Positions 17,874 to 26,739 of a stretch of DNA of 59,326 bases are shown one piece after another. Below the pieces are notes generated by a model, which made no database searches, was not told where the DNA came from, and was given only the letters and a program-made list of their open reading frames with translations. The stretch is from CAZBNB01 sp964493245 (GTDB lineage: Bacteria > Pseudomonadota > Gammaproteobacteria > Legionellales > Legionellaceae), in contig CAZBNB010000019.1 in assembly GCA_964493245.1 (NCBI GenBank), positions 1-59,326 on the forward strand. Direction: 5' to 3'. The position numbers were made by a program, and so were the translations under genes. Every line of letters starts with the position of its first letter. Position 1 is the stretch's first letter.

Positions 17874-18397
17874 AAAATTTTACTCCTCGGCTAACCAAAG
17901 CTACTTTATTGGATTATCCTACGATTCAAAATATGGCAAGATTCTATGTTTATGAAATGTCACGTGAATGTGGATTGAACGATAAAGACTGGGCTATCCC
18001 GCCAGATGGCCTCTACGAAAGCTTTGATTTTAAAAAATACTTCACCGAACCTCATCGTGAAGCTTATCTGATTCATGTCGATGATGAAATTGCAGGATTT
18101 GTCCTTCTCTATTACACCAATCAATCAAAAGAGCAGCTATGGCATATTGGCGAATTTTTTGTGATTGCGCGATTTCAAAAAAACCATATTGGACAGCGTA
18201 TCGCTCATGAAATATGGCGTAAGTATCCACGCCAATGGGAAGTATCCGTTATTCCAGAAAATAAACGTGCTTTGAGTTTTTGGGAAAAAACGATCTCTTC
18301 TTTCACAAAACATGTCACAAAAGAAAAACGCGCTGTAGATTTCGATACGGTACAACCATCACGCATTTTCTTTACTTTCAACAGCAGCAATCCATGA
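17870..18397 (+). CDS. GNAT acetyltransferase
   Basis: This 175-residue GNAT has AYLIHVDDEIAGFVLLYYTN (central strands), WHIGEFFVIARFQKNHIGQRIAHEIWRKYP (acetyl-CoA binding, N-H-I-G-Q-R) and WEVSVIPENKRALSFWEKTI (last core strand and helix). It starts within the end of the nucleotidyltransferase gene and ends overlapping the next GNAT gene (ATGA at 18394-18397), so these three are translationally coupled. The substrate is unknown. Confidence 0.85.
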   Translation: MKNFTPRLTKATLLDYPTIQNMARFYVYEMSRECGLNDKDWAIPPDGLYESFDFKKYFTEPHREAYLIHVDDEIAGFVLLYYTNQSKEQLWHIGEFFVIARFQKNHIGQRIAHEIWRKYPRQWEVSVIPENKRALSFWEKTISSFTKHVTKEKRAVDFDTVQPSRIFFTFNSSNP

Positions 18398-18900
18398 AAA
18401 ATAATTACCAAATTAGGTCACTTGAATTGAAGGACTGGAAGCAATTTAGACTTTTAAGACTTGAGGCACTGAAACAACATCCAGAAGCATTTGGGGCATC
18501 ACTTGAAGAAGAGTGCTTATTAACAGATGAAATGTTTCAAGAAGGATATAGCAAATCTGAAATTTTTGGCGCCTTTTCAAAAGATAATGAAGCTTTAGTT
18601 GGCTGCGCTGGTTTTTTTATATACTCATCTTTAAAAATGCAGCATAGAGGCTGTGTATTTTCAATGTACACAAAAGATGATTACAGAAACCAAGGGATTG
18701 CTGATGCGCTAATAAAAAAAGTGATTGAACATGCTAAAAAACGAGTCATACAATTGCATTTAACCGTTGTGACAACCAACAAAGCCGCTATACGCTTGTA
18801 TGAAAAGAATGGCTTTAGAATTTACGGGACTGAGCCACGATCATTAAAAATAAAGGACCAGTTTTATGACGAACATTTCATGGTTATAGCGTTTTCATAA
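18394..18900 (+). CDS. GNAT acetyltransferase
   Basis: This 168-residue GNAT opens with YQIRSLELKDWKQFRLLRLEALKQHPEAFGASLEEE, characteristic of the group of GNATs whose first helix ends in P-E-A-F-G. The core is FSMYTKDDYRNQGIADALIKKVIEHAKKR, followed by LTVVTTNKAAIRLYEKNGFRIYGTEPRSL. I chose the ATG at 18394, which overlaps the preceding stop, over a longer frame that begins inside the previous gene. It converges with the next acetyltransferase gene, overlapping by six bases. Confidence 0.88.
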   Translation: MKNNYQIRSLELKDWKQFRLLRLEALKQHPEAFGASLEEECLLTDEMFQEGYSKSEIFGAFSKDNEALVGCAGFFIYSSLKMQHRGCVFSMYTKDDYRNQGIADALIKKVIEHAKKRVIQLHLTVVTTNKAAIRLYEKNGFRIYGTEPRSLKIKDQFYDEHFMVIAFS

Positions 18901-19359
18901 CGACAATCTCATCACAGTCACAGCGTGATTTCTAAAAAGATCCTTGCCAATTTCTTCCCAACCATGGCGCTGATAATAAGTAGGTAGTGTCGGATCAAAC
19001 GTAAATAAATAGAGCTCATCAAATCCCAACTCTTTTGCTTTTTTGCTTATGCCATTCATTAATAACTGAGCAACCCTTCGTTTTTGATGCAATTTGCTGA
19101 CAACAAGTGAGCCCAACCATGGTTTCAAATCTTCACGAATCCCATCGTTTTCACGCAAAGAACACATCCCGATTGGTTGATTATCTTCTAAAGCAACGAG
19201 CGTCAACGGCAATACATCTTCATTAAGATGCTCCTTAAACTTAAGCTCAGCGCTTTTAATACTGATATCTGGAACCCAAATTTGGCCAAGTAACTCATGC
19301 CACAATTTAGCAAGTTGAGGAATTGTTTCAGGACAATCCTTAAGTAATTCGATCTTCAT
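18895..19359 (-). CDS. GNAT acetyltransferase
   Basis: This 154-residue GNAT contains LTLVALEDNQPIGMCSLREND, then WLGSLVVSKLHQKRRVAQLLMNGISKKAKELGF, in which the acetyl-CoA loop is Q-K-R-R-V-A, and finally YLFTFDPTLPTYYQRHGWEEIG. This matches the plain Acetyltransf_1 architecture. It is monocistronic on the minus strand; upstream of its start lie about 230 bases of very AT-rich sequence shared with the divergent DUF2089 gene. No substrate is evident. Confidence 0.88.
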   Translation of the reverse strand: MKIELLKDCPETIPQLAKLWHELLGQIWVPDISIKSAELKFKEHLNEDVLPLTLVALEDNQPIGMCSLRENDGIREDLKPWLGSLVVSKLHQKRRVAQLLMNGISKKAKELGFDELYLFTFDPTLPTYYQRHGWEEIGKDLFRNHAVTVMRLSL

Positions 19360-19589
19360 TTTTTCTCTATATTAGGATTGACGCTCAATGGCACCATTAT
19401 ATATAAAAATACCTCGTCGTCATGCACTTTTGATTCAAAAAATATCCTTGTTTGTATTATAAATATGATTTTAATTTTCAATTGATTTAATATAATTAAT
19501 TTTTTATTTAATTTTATTAAAATTAATATTGATTTTATTTATTTTATCTGTAAAATTACCCCATCTGATAACTACTTTGATGGTGACCC

Positions 19590-19952
19590 ATGGGTAAAAT
19601 TATTACACAATGCCTCTCTTGCAGCTGCACCAGGCTACAAGTCAGTAAAATTGAATGCCTGGAGTGCAACACACAATTTGCTGGGCAATTTAGTATTCCT
19701 GCGCTACTGAAACTTCAGGAAGATGATTTGCAATTTGTGCTCGACTTCGTAAAGTGCTCCGGAAGCCTTAAGGAAATGGCAGGGAAACAAGGCGTGTCTT
19801 ATCCCACGCTGCGAAATAAGCTCAATGCACTCATTGAGTTACTCGAACATATTGATGTCCAACAAGAAAATTCTAAAGAAGATATTTTGAAACTGGTTGA
19901 GGCAGGCAAATTATCCGCTCTCGAAGCCGCTAAAATGTTAAGAAAATTATGA
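19590..19952 (+). CDS. DUF2089-type zinc-ribbon / HTH protein
   Basis: This 120-residue protein has an N-terminal zinc ribbon with two Cys pairs (CLSCSCTRLQVSKIECLECNTQF), then a helical HTH-like part (SLKEMAGKQGVSYPTLRNKLNALIE). A C-terminal SHOCT-like short helix follows (KEDILKLVEAGKLSALEAAKMLRKL). This is the layout of DUF2089 proteins, which look like small transcription factors of unknown role. It is coupled to the following membrane-protein gene, whose start region overlaps this stop. Confidence 0.85.
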   Translation: MGKIITQCLSCSCTRLQVSKIECLECNTQFAGQFSIPALLKLQEDDLQFVLDFVKCSGSLKEMAGKQGVSYPTLRNKLNALIELLEHIDVQQENSKEDILKLVEAGKLSALEAAKMLRKL

Positions 19953-19960
19953 GGTGCATG

Positions 19961-20668
19961 ATGAATACTGAAAAAACACGACTTGAGAATATGTTGCGAG
20001 ATAACAAAATTTCTCGAGAAGACTATGATATTTTGGCAAGCGCGCTGAAAAGAAAGTCCTTTTTTACCAAAATGCAATCATCACTGTTGCTAAATCCGTT
20101 CCAAAAAATAGCAGGCTTGAATGCGCTCGTGTTAGGAATGATTATTCTATTCATGACAAGCTACATCGGGCTAAAAGCCGATGTCTATTTTTTAAGCCCT
20201 CTATCAGTCATAAATGCCTCCGCACTGGCAAAACAAACTTTTTCACATCCATTTTTGTTCCTTGTTCTGCAAAACACTATTTCTTGGTTAACCCTTTCGT
20301 TGTTATATATTTTAATCACGAAATTGCTGCAAAAAAATAAAATCAGGATCATTGATTTCCTTGGAACAGTATCATTAGCGCGTTTTCCAATACTGTTGAT
20401 TACACTGTACACCTACTTAATACGCGTATTTTTTCCAAGCCTACTCAGAATAGATTTTAGTAATGGCTATCAAATCCACTGGTCTATGACACAGTATTTA
20501 ATTTCTGTTCCTATCACCGGATTGGCCATCTGGCAAGGTTTTGTTTACTTTTATGCACTTAAAGAATCATCAGGACTCAATGGTAAAAAATTATGGGGTG
20601 GATTTTTAGCAGCCATTGTTCTTGGCGAATTCATCGCACAACCCATCACCACATTAATGATGAATTAA
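19961..20668 (+). CDS. Yip1-like integral membrane protein
   Basis: This protein of about 235 residues has a short N-terminal helical segment (LENMLRDNKISREDYDILASAL, SHOCT-like) followed by about five hydrophobic segments between residues 50 and 230, consistent with the YIP1 family of bacterial membrane proteins. It follows a DUF2089 protein, and such pairs occur together in other bacteria, so a membrane sensor or regulator pair is possible. Starts are available at 19949, 19958 and 19961; GAGGTG best serves the last. The function is unknown. Confidence 0.7.
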   Translation: MNTEKTRLENMLRDNKISREDYDILASALKRKSFFTKMQSSLLLNPFQKIAGLNALVLGMIILFMTSYIGLKADVYFLSPLSVINASALAKQTFSHPFLFLVLQNTISWLTLSLLYILITKLLQKNKIRIIDFLGTVSLARFPILLITLYTYLIRVFFPSLLRIDFSNGYQIHWSMTQYLISVPITGLAIWQGFVYFYALKESSGLNGKKLWGGFLAAIVLGEFIAQPITTLMMN

Positions 20669-20679
20669 TCGATGAAAAT

Positions 20680-20713
20680 AGCCTTATGTGAGTATTCATT
20701 TACACATAAGGCT
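20680..20713 (+). terminator. Perfect hairpin after the DUF2089-Yip1 operon
   Basis: Arms AGCCTTATGTG (20680-20690) and CACATAAGGCT (20703-20713) are perfectly complementary, with a 12-base loop. It lies 12 bases after the stop codon. There is no strong U-tract, so it may be a weak or bidirectional terminator or an mRNA-stabilising stem. Confidence 0.5.
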
Positions 20714-20811
20714 TGACTCTATCGTAACAATAGCCTTTATCCTTTGTTCATAGGTGAGTAAATAAAAGCCACTTTATGATATAATTGGACTTAAATTAAA
20801 CAGAGATAACC

Positions 20812-22884
20812 ATGACACACGATAATTCAATCATCTCCAACGAAGGGGATGACATTGAATTAGGGACGATTCAACAAACAGCTGAGCATCATATTATTGA
20901 GATAGCGCCTGCGCTGCCTAACGAAACAACCATTAGTGTTTGGCAAATCTCAAATGGTTTACGAAAGCTCGTCTTTTCTAAAGAAAATTGTCCCAGGATT
21001 GCTACCGCTATATTTTTGTCGAGCTTAAGCACGGGATTCAATTTTTTATCGCCCGCTCTTTTGGCAGAATCCATTCATGTATTGAGTAAAGATAAGCAAT
21101 CCATTGAACTAAGAGGCATAGAATTCTCATGGCCTGAGGTTGTTAGTGCTTTGTGTGTCTCTTCTTTTTTAGCACAACTCATTCCTAATATCTGTAATCA
21201 AATCATTCTGCCTGTTACCGCGAATAACGTTAAAAAATTAATTCAGGACAGCACCCAGCATCTTTTAGAAAAATCATTACACTACCACGTTAATACTTTA
21301 TCTGCTGATAAATTTTATTTTATTCAAAAAGGTTTCACGCTAAGCACCATTAGCACGCCATTACTCACACAAATTTTCCCGATGATGATTCAAATTGTCG
21401 TCGCAGGAACATTGTTATCGAGTCAATATGGAATTGAGTTAGGCTCTAGCCTGCTGGTGTTATTAGCCGTATATGTGGGCTATAGTGCATTCACTGCCAA
21501 AGCGGTTATTAAAGAAAATGACGCCTGGTTAGTCGCTTGGAATGAAGCTTATGAGCGCTTAATGGCAACCATTGAGCGCTATAAAATCATTCATGATTAT
21601 GGGCAGTTCGATATGACGCTCAAAGATTTGGATAACGTGCTCACGCGTTGTTGGAAAGAGATATTTGTTAAAGCCAACACAATGCCTATGAAAATTAGCT
21701 ACGGGCATAGCCTGATTTCTTATACGCATATGTTGCTTGTAGCACTTTATGTTGGTCATGGCATTAAATCTCAAAAATATACTATCCAAGATTTTGTGGT
21801 TGTTGTTGGCTATTTGGTGCAGCTTGCAAACTTAATGCCTGCTTTTGGCCAAGCCATCAATCAATTATTTGCTTCTTATCCTGATTTGAAATTTGTTTTT
21901 AAAGAGTTAGCAAACCAAAGTGACAAAATGGATGATCCATGTTTAGGAGAAGCCTTCCCACAAAATGTAGAGACCGCTCCTTCAATAGAATTCAATAACA
22001 TGACCTATTCACATAAGCCAAGACCAAATGAAGAGAGTCCACCTATTTTATTTCAAAATATGTCACTCTCCATTTCGCCAAACAAACTGACCGCCATTGT
22101 CAGTGAAAGTGGCGTCGGAAAAACAACATTGTTTCACTTATTAGCTCGCTATTATCCAATAGCGCATGGCTATGGAAAGATTATGGTTAATGGTCAAGAT
22201 GTTTCGACCATCAATTTAAAGTCTTTGAGAAAAAATATCGCTGTTTTTTATCGTGACCCACAGCTTTTTAAAGGAAGCCTGCGCGAAAATATTGCTTTTG
22301 GTGCAGAAAATCCAGAGGATGTACAGGATAGCGATATTGAAGAAGTTGCACGTCTTGCAAATTTATATGATTTTTTGCAAACGTTTCCACTAAAGTTAAA
22401 TACGATCATTGGTCCAGGTGGCGCTACATTATCTGACGGACAGCAACAGAAAGTAGCCATTTTAAGAGGTCTTATGAAAAAAAGCCCCTTGTGGCTCATG
22501 GACGAAATAACCTCTGCGTTAGATGCTGAATCTGCAACACAGATCTTAGACGCAATTCGTAGCGCCTCAAAAAATGTCACTATTTTGATGATCACGCATA
22601 AATTGCATGAGGTGGCTCAATATGCAGATGAGATCGTTGTGATTGATAAAGAAAGCCATGTTGACCAAGGCCTGCATGATGAATTGCTCAATAGAAACGA
22701 GCTTTATCGTAATTTATGGCAAAAGTGCAATAACGACCCCTCATCTAATTCGGGTAAGTCTTCAGCATTAGGGATATTTGGGCCAAAACGTGACAAACAT
22801 GCTTTGATAACAATGGATCATGAGAACGATGACGACCAACAGTCAACATTATTTTCATTATCTCATGGGTCTAAAGAAGAATGA
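20812..22884 (+). CDS. Long ABC exporter with N- and C-terminal extensions
   Basis: This is a 690-residue ABC half-exporter. A hydrophilic N-terminal stretch of about 60 residues precedes a six-helix membrane domain (about 65-360) and an ATPase. ATPase motifs are Walker A SESGVGKTT (first Gly replaced by Ser), signature LSDGQQQKVAI, Walker B LWLMDEITSALD with Glu present, and switch MITHKL. A tail of about 55 residues after the ATPase is acidic and Ser-rich (SSNSGKSS, DHENDDDQQ). It is monocistronic with GAGATAACC before the ATG. It is more divergent than the other exporters of this window. The cargo is unknown. Confidence 0.85.
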   Translation: MTHDNSIISNEGDDIELGTIQQTAEHHIIEIAPALPNETTISVWQISNGLRKLVFSKENCPRIATAIFLSSLSTGFNFLSPALLAESIHVLSKDKQSIELRGIEFSWPEVVSALCVSSFLAQLIPNICNQIILPVTANNVKKLIQDSTQHLLEKSLHYHVNTLSADKFYFIQKGFTLSTISTPLLTQIFPMMIQIVVAGTLLSSQYGIELGSSLLVLLAVYVGYSAFTAKAVIKENDAWLVAWNEAYERLMATIERYKIIHDYGQFDMTLKDLDNVLTRCWKEIFVKANTMPMKISYGHSLISYTHMLLVALYVGHGIKSQKYTIQDFVVVVGYLVQLANLMPAFGQAINQLFASYPDLKFVFKELANQSDKMDDPCLGEAFPQNVETAPSIEFNNMTYSHKPRPNEESPPILFQNMSLSISPNKLTAIVSESGVGKTTLFHLLARYYPIAHGYGKIMVNGQDVSTINLKSLRKNIAVFYRDPQLFKGSLRENIAFGAENPEDVQDSDIEEVARLANLYDFLQTFPLKLNTIIGPGGATLSDGQQQKVAILRGLMKKSPLWLMDEITSALDAESATQILDAIRSASKNVTILMITHKLHEVAQYADEIVVIDKESHVDQGLHDELLNRNELYRNLWQKCNNDPSSNSGKSSALGIFGPKRDKHALITMDHENDDDQQSTLFSLSHGSKEE

Positions 22885-22953
22885 TGAGAAAAAGCTTGAC
22901 CTTAACGTTACGTCAACGATTAACGTGTGTCTTGTTAGATAGAGGGGTGCAAG

Positions 22954-23715
22954 ATGAGATACACGATTAATCAATTGGCAAAGCTTTCAGGCATTAGTAC
23001 ACGCACTTTGCGGTTTTATGACGAAATTGGCTTATTAAAACCGGCTTTCTACGGTGAAAACCAATATCGTTACTACGAAGAAGAGCAACTGCTCATGCTA
23101 CAGCAGATTTTATTTTTTCGTGAACTTGAATTTCCTCTTAATGACATCAAAGAGATTTTGAGCGGCAATGATTTCGACAAAATTGATTCATTGCGGCAAC
23201 ACAAATCCAAGCTTCAATCGAATATTAAGCGAACCCATACGCTCATCAAGACGATTGATAAGACTATTTCACATTTACGAGGAAAAATGAAAATGAATAT
23301 CGAAGAAATGTTTGAAGGATTTGATCCGGTCAAGCAACAAGAACACGAACAATACATGCTGGATACAGGTGTAATATCACAAAAACAAATTGATGATAGC
23401 TGGGAGCGTGTCGCTGATTGGAAAAAGTCTGATTGGGAGAACTTTAAAACATCTGGTGATACCTTAAATCAAGCATTAGCTAAAGTAGTCACAGAAGACC
23501 TTGCAGTAGACTCGGATGTTGTTCAACAATTGATTCAACAACATTATGATTGGGTTAACAACTTTTGGACGCCCAATCGAGCAACTTATAAAGGCCTAGG
23601 GCAGATGTACCTCGATCACCCTGATTATCGAATATTTTATAACCGATATCATCCCGATTTGGTTGAGTTTTTGGTCAAAGCAATGAATATCTTTGCTGAT
23701 CAAAAATTATCGTAA
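22954..23715 (+). CDS. MerR-family regulator with TipAS ligand domain
   Basis: This 253-residue regulator has an N-terminal MerR HTH (YTINQLAKLSGISTRTLRFYDEIGLLKPA), a dimerising helix (LRQHKSKLQSNIKRTHTLIKTIDKTI) and a C-terminal TipAS antibiotic-recognition domain. The last is shown by EMFEGFDPVKQQEHEQY, DSWERVADWKKSDW and LGQMYLDHPDYRIFYNRYHPDLVEFL. TipAL-type proteins bind thiopeptides or other amphipathic compounds and activate resistance genes. Plausible targets here are the adjacent hydrolase and the preceding exporter; that is inference from position. Confidence 0.92.
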   Translation: MRYTINQLAKLSGISTRTLRFYDEIGLLKPAFYGENQYRYYEEEQLLMLQQILFFRELEFPLNDIKEILSGNDFDKIDSLRQHKSKLQSNIKRTHTLIKTIDKTISHLRGKMKMNIEEMFEGFDPVKQQEHEQYMLDTGVISQKQIDDSWERVADWKKSDWENFKTSGDTLNQALAKVVTEDLAVDSDVVQQLIQQHYDWVNNFWTPNRATYKGLGQMYLDHPDYRIFYNRYHPDLVEFLVKAMNIFADQKLS

Positions 23716-23740
23716 TGTACTCAATCGAGGTAATACAACC

Positions 23741-24604
23741 ATGAGTAATCAAAATTTGCAAATGATCTTACAAGATGGCAGAACTTTATGTTTTGCCGAA
23801 TATGGTGATCCCAATGGATACCCCATATTCTTTTTCCACGGCACTCCTGGCTCAAGACTTCAAGCCGTCGATTTTCACGATACTGCTCTCGCAAGCCATT
23901 GTCGATTTTTCGGTGTTGATCGAGCAGGCCAGGGGTTGTCATCCATCAACAAACAACATTCTTTGTTATCCTGGGCAGATGATATTCGTCAATTAGCCGA
24001 TCACCTCAATATTCATCAATTTTCTATCGTTGCTCATTCGGGCGGTGCACCTTTTGCAATGGCTTGTGCTTATACTATCCCCGAACGTATAGCGCGTGTT
24101 GCTATTGTCGCAGGAATGGGACCAACATTGATGCCAACATCCAATGAAGGTTTGAGCTGTGGTATGAGAATTATTCATATTCTGGTCAGAAATATCCCTG
24201 GCATGGCCTGGCTTTTGATGGAAGTAAACCAACGCATGTTATCAAACCCTGATCGGTTTAAAAGAATGTTACGGCAATTACCAGATGTCGATCGCATCAT
24301 TTTAGAAAACCCTGCGCAATGGAGTTCACTTATGAGCACAACCATTGAAGCCTTTCGACAAGGGGCTGCAGGTCCTGCACGAGAATTTCAGCTATTACTC
24401 AGAAAATGGGGATTTGATTTGAGTAAAATCACCTGTCCAGTAACAATATGGTATGGACAGCTAGATAAACAAGCACCGTTTTCTCATGCCAAAATTTACG
24501 AGCAATTATTGCCTAATGCAGAATTGAAAATATCTGAGGAAGATGGACATATTTCCATGTTATATCATCATACAGAAGAGATTTTTGAGTCTGTCAGACC
24601 GTGA
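23741..24604 (+). CDS. Alpha/beta hydrolase
   Basis: This 287-residue alpha/beta hydrolase shows the oxyanion region FFFHGTPGSRLQ, the nucleophile elbow VAHSGGAP (Ser), an acid around WYGQLDKQAP and the catalytic His in EEDGHISML. No signal peptide is seen. I use the ATG at 23741; a frame start at 23693 lies inside the MerR gene. Position after the MerR-TipAS gene (25-base gap) suggests co-transcription and a role in hydrolysing a toxic ester or lactone, which is inference. Confidence 0.87.
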   Translation: MSNQNLQMILQDGRTLCFAEYGDPNGYPIFFFHGTPGSRLQAVDFHDTALASHCRFFGVDRAGQGLSSINKQHSLLSWADDIRQLADHLNIHQFSIVAHSGGAPFAMACAYTIPERIARVAIVAGMGPTLMPTSNEGLSCGMRIIHILVRNIPGMAWLLMEVNQRMLSNPDRFKRMLRQLPDVDRIILENPAQWSSLMSTTIEAFRQGAAGPAREFQLLLRKWGFDLSKITCPVTIWYGQLDKQAPFSHAKIYEQLLPNAELKISEEDGHISMLYHHTEEIFESVRP

Positions 24605-24623
24605 TTTAGTTGATACCTATCCC

Positions 24624-25058
24624 TCATTTCATTGACTCAAGCGGATTATCGACGGTATACATAAAATATCCATTTTGAATCAGATGATCTAAAGGCAAAA
24701 ATAAAGGCATTGGCAATGAATCAATAGGAAACCATTGCCAAGAAATCACTTTATTTTGCTCCATGATCTGTATAGTTTGATTGGAGGGATATTCTGCTTT
24801 TAAGAAAATAGAAACGTAGTGTTTTTGCTCTTGCTCGAAGATGTTATTTGTAACGGCAAACAGCTTGAGTGAAGAAATGATTAATCCTGTTTCTTCTTGT
24901 GTTTCTCGAATCGCGCACGCCTCAAAGGTTTCACCAAATTCCAGGTGTCCGCCAGGCGGTCCCCAGGTGAGATGACCATGTCCATTTAATCGCTGTCCTA
25001 GCAATAGATCTCTATTGTTGAAAATCAACACGCCAATACCAACCCTAGGATAGATCAC
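24624..25058 (-). CDS. Nudix hydrolase
   Basis: This 144-residue Nudix protein carries the full box G-x5-E-x7-R-E-x-x-E-E-x-G in GGHLEFGETFEACAIRETQEETGL, which binds metal and cleaves nucleoside diphosphate derivatives. The preceding TWGPPGGH is typical of the MutT/NUDT15-like cytosolic group. It is monocistronic and convergent with the alpha/beta hydrolase gene. The exact substrate cannot be inferred. Confidence 0.92.
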   Translation of the reverse strand: MIYPRVGIGVLIFNNRDLLLGQRLNGHGHLTWGPPGGHLEFGETFEACAIRETQEETGLIISSLKLFAVTNNIFEQEQKHYVSIFLKAEYPSNQTIQIMEQNKVISWQWFPIDSLPMPLFLPLDHLIQNGYFMYTVDNPLESMK

Positions 25059-25208
25059 ATGCGCCTCATTACGAAAATCTAATTATTGCTTCATTCAATT
25101 ATGCGCTAAAATAATATGAAATCGAACCATTCAGTACAAATAGACAGTATAAAATGAGCTTGAAGAGTATATTTTGTATAGAAAATATAAGTACTTTGCT
25201 GGAGCAGT

Positions 25209-25778
25209 ATGAATATCCATTTTGAAAAAGCGACTTTTAAATATGAAGAAACCATCTTTATGTGGTTATCTGAACCTCACATGCAAGAATTTTGGGATAA
25301 TAGTCAGGAGCACAAAGATGATATTATTAACTTTATGCAAGGACGCAAAGTCACATCAAATTACTTCAATGGCGTATTCTCTTATTGGGTAGGGTCGATT
25401 GACAGCACTCCTTTTTGTTTTATTTTAACTGGTGCAATTCGTCAAGAAGATACTGATGATCCACTTTGGCGTGAGAATATTTCAACCACAGGGAACACCT
25501 ATACCATTGATTTTGGAATTGGAAATACAAACTATCTCGGCAAATGCTTAGCGGCGCCAACACTACGTAAATTTGTTACCTTTTTTAAATCAGACGTGGA
25601 CAAAATGGCAGATACATTCTTTATCGATCCTGATGAAAATAACCCTCGAGCAAAACATGTTTATGAAAAGTCAGGATTCAAGTCGGTAGGTGACTTTACA
25701 CCCCAAGAAGGTGCGTTCAAAGATCAAACGTCTCATTTAATGGTTTTAAAATTAAGTCAATGCAACACCTTCGGATAA
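25209..25778 (+). CDS. AAC(6')/IucB-like acetyltransferase (Acetyltransf_8)
   Basis: This 189-residue GNAT has the features of the aminoglycoside 6'-acetyltransferase / siderophore acetyltransferase branch: WLSEPHMQEFWDNSQEHKDDI at the start, then YTIDFGIGNTNYLGKCLAAPTLRKFV and FIDPDENNPRAKHVYEKSGFKSVGDF. The D-P-x-x-x-N-x-R-A-x-x-x-Y-x-K-x-G-F block is diagnostic for this group. Whether it acts on a drug or a metabolite is not visible. It is followed after three bases by a secreted hydrolase gene. Confidence 0.82.
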   Translation: MNIHFEKATFKYEETIFMWLSEPHMQEFWDNSQEHKDDIINFMQGRKVTSNYFNGVFSYWVGSIDSTPFCFILTGAIRQEDTDDPLWRENISTTGNTYTIDFGIGNTNYLGKCLAAPTLRKFVTFFKSDVDKMADTFFIDPDENNPRAKHVYEKSGFKSVGDFTPQEGAFKDQTSHLMVLKLSQCNTFG

Positions 25779-25781
25779 TGT

Positions 25782-26666
25782 ATGAAAAAAATAATTTGTT
25801 TTAGCTTAGCTTTATTGATATCGCTGATAACTCATACAGTGCAATCTACAACATTAAAACCATGGCAAGTCATACCACCAACACCAATGCTACCAATGCC
25901 TAGCAAAAGCGGTCTTCTTAAAATTAATGATACAAAAATTTGGTACGCCGAATATGGCGACGGCTCCCCAGTAATTTTATTGCATGGTGGACTAACCAAT
26001 TCAAATTACTTTGGAAACCTGATACCGTCTCTTTCCAAAGGGCATCGCGTCATTGTGCTAGATAGTCGCGGACACGGACGAAGTTTTCTAGGAAAAAAGC
26101 CTTTGAGTTACCATCTAATAGCTCAAGATGTATTGAAATTGATGGATACTCTGCATATTCAAAAAGCATCCATTATCGGTTGGAGCGATGGCGCCAATAC
26201 AGGGATTGACCTTGCCATTCATCACCCAGCGCGATTAGAAAAGTTATTTGCTTTTGGCGGCAACTCAAGTCCAGAGGGAACATTAGATATTTCAAAAAAC
26301 CCTGGATTTGATGCATTTTCACAACGGATTGAGCAAGAATATCTTGCGCTTTCACCCACTCCTTCCGTTCAATATTACCATCGCTTAACACATACAGTGA
26401 AAACAATGTGGCACACCGAACCGCAGTTTACAAAAAAAGTTCTCCAACAAATTACAGTGCCCGTCTGGATTGTAGCTGGAGATCACGATGAGGCCATAAA
26501 GCATTCTGACACAGAATTTTTAGCGAGTTCAATTCCGCACGCAAAGCTTGTGATCGAATCCAAGGTAAGTCATTTTGCTTTTCTACAAGATCTTCCTCAA
26601 TTTTACAACGACGTACAACATTTTCTAGACCATAAAACAATAGATGCCAAAAGCGAAACATCGTGA
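25782..26666 (+). CDS. Exported alpha/beta hydrolase
   Basis: This 294-residue alpha/beta hydrolase has an N-terminal signal peptide (MKKIICFSLALLISLITHTV, cleavage probably near QST). Motifs are oxyanion HGGLTNSNYF, nucleophile elbow IIGWSDGAN (Ser), acid in VAGDHDEAI and His in VSHFAF. It is predicted to be periplasmic or secreted. It follows the AAC(6')-like gene by three bases, so the pair is likely one transcript. The substrate is unknown. Confidence 0.88.
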   Translation: MKKIICFSLALLISLITHTVQSTTLKPWQVIPPTPMLPMPSKSGLLKINDTKIWYAEYGDGSPVILLHGGLTNSNYFGNLIPSLSKGHRVIVLDSRGHGRSFLGKKPLSYHLIAQDVLKLMDTLHIQKASIIGWSDGANTGIDLAIHHPARLEKLFAFGGNSSPEGTLDISKNPGFDAFSQRIEQEYLALSPTPSVQYYHRLTHTVKTMWHTEPQFTKKVLQQITVPVWIVAGDHDEAIKHSDTEFLASSIPHAKLVIESKVSHFAFLQDLPQFYNDVQHFLDHKTIDAKSETS

Positions 26667-26739
26667 TCATATGGATAATTGTTGTACTTAGCAGATGGCA
26701 ATGAGTATGATAGTAAATACTTAATAAGAGAAAGGACCA

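Noticed and set aside
18394..18900. GNAT plus RHH toxin-antitoxin (TacAT-like) for the clustered acetyltransferases
   Set aside because: No RHH antitoxin gene lies upstream of any of the GNAT genes; the only RHH-like gene is in the par operon.
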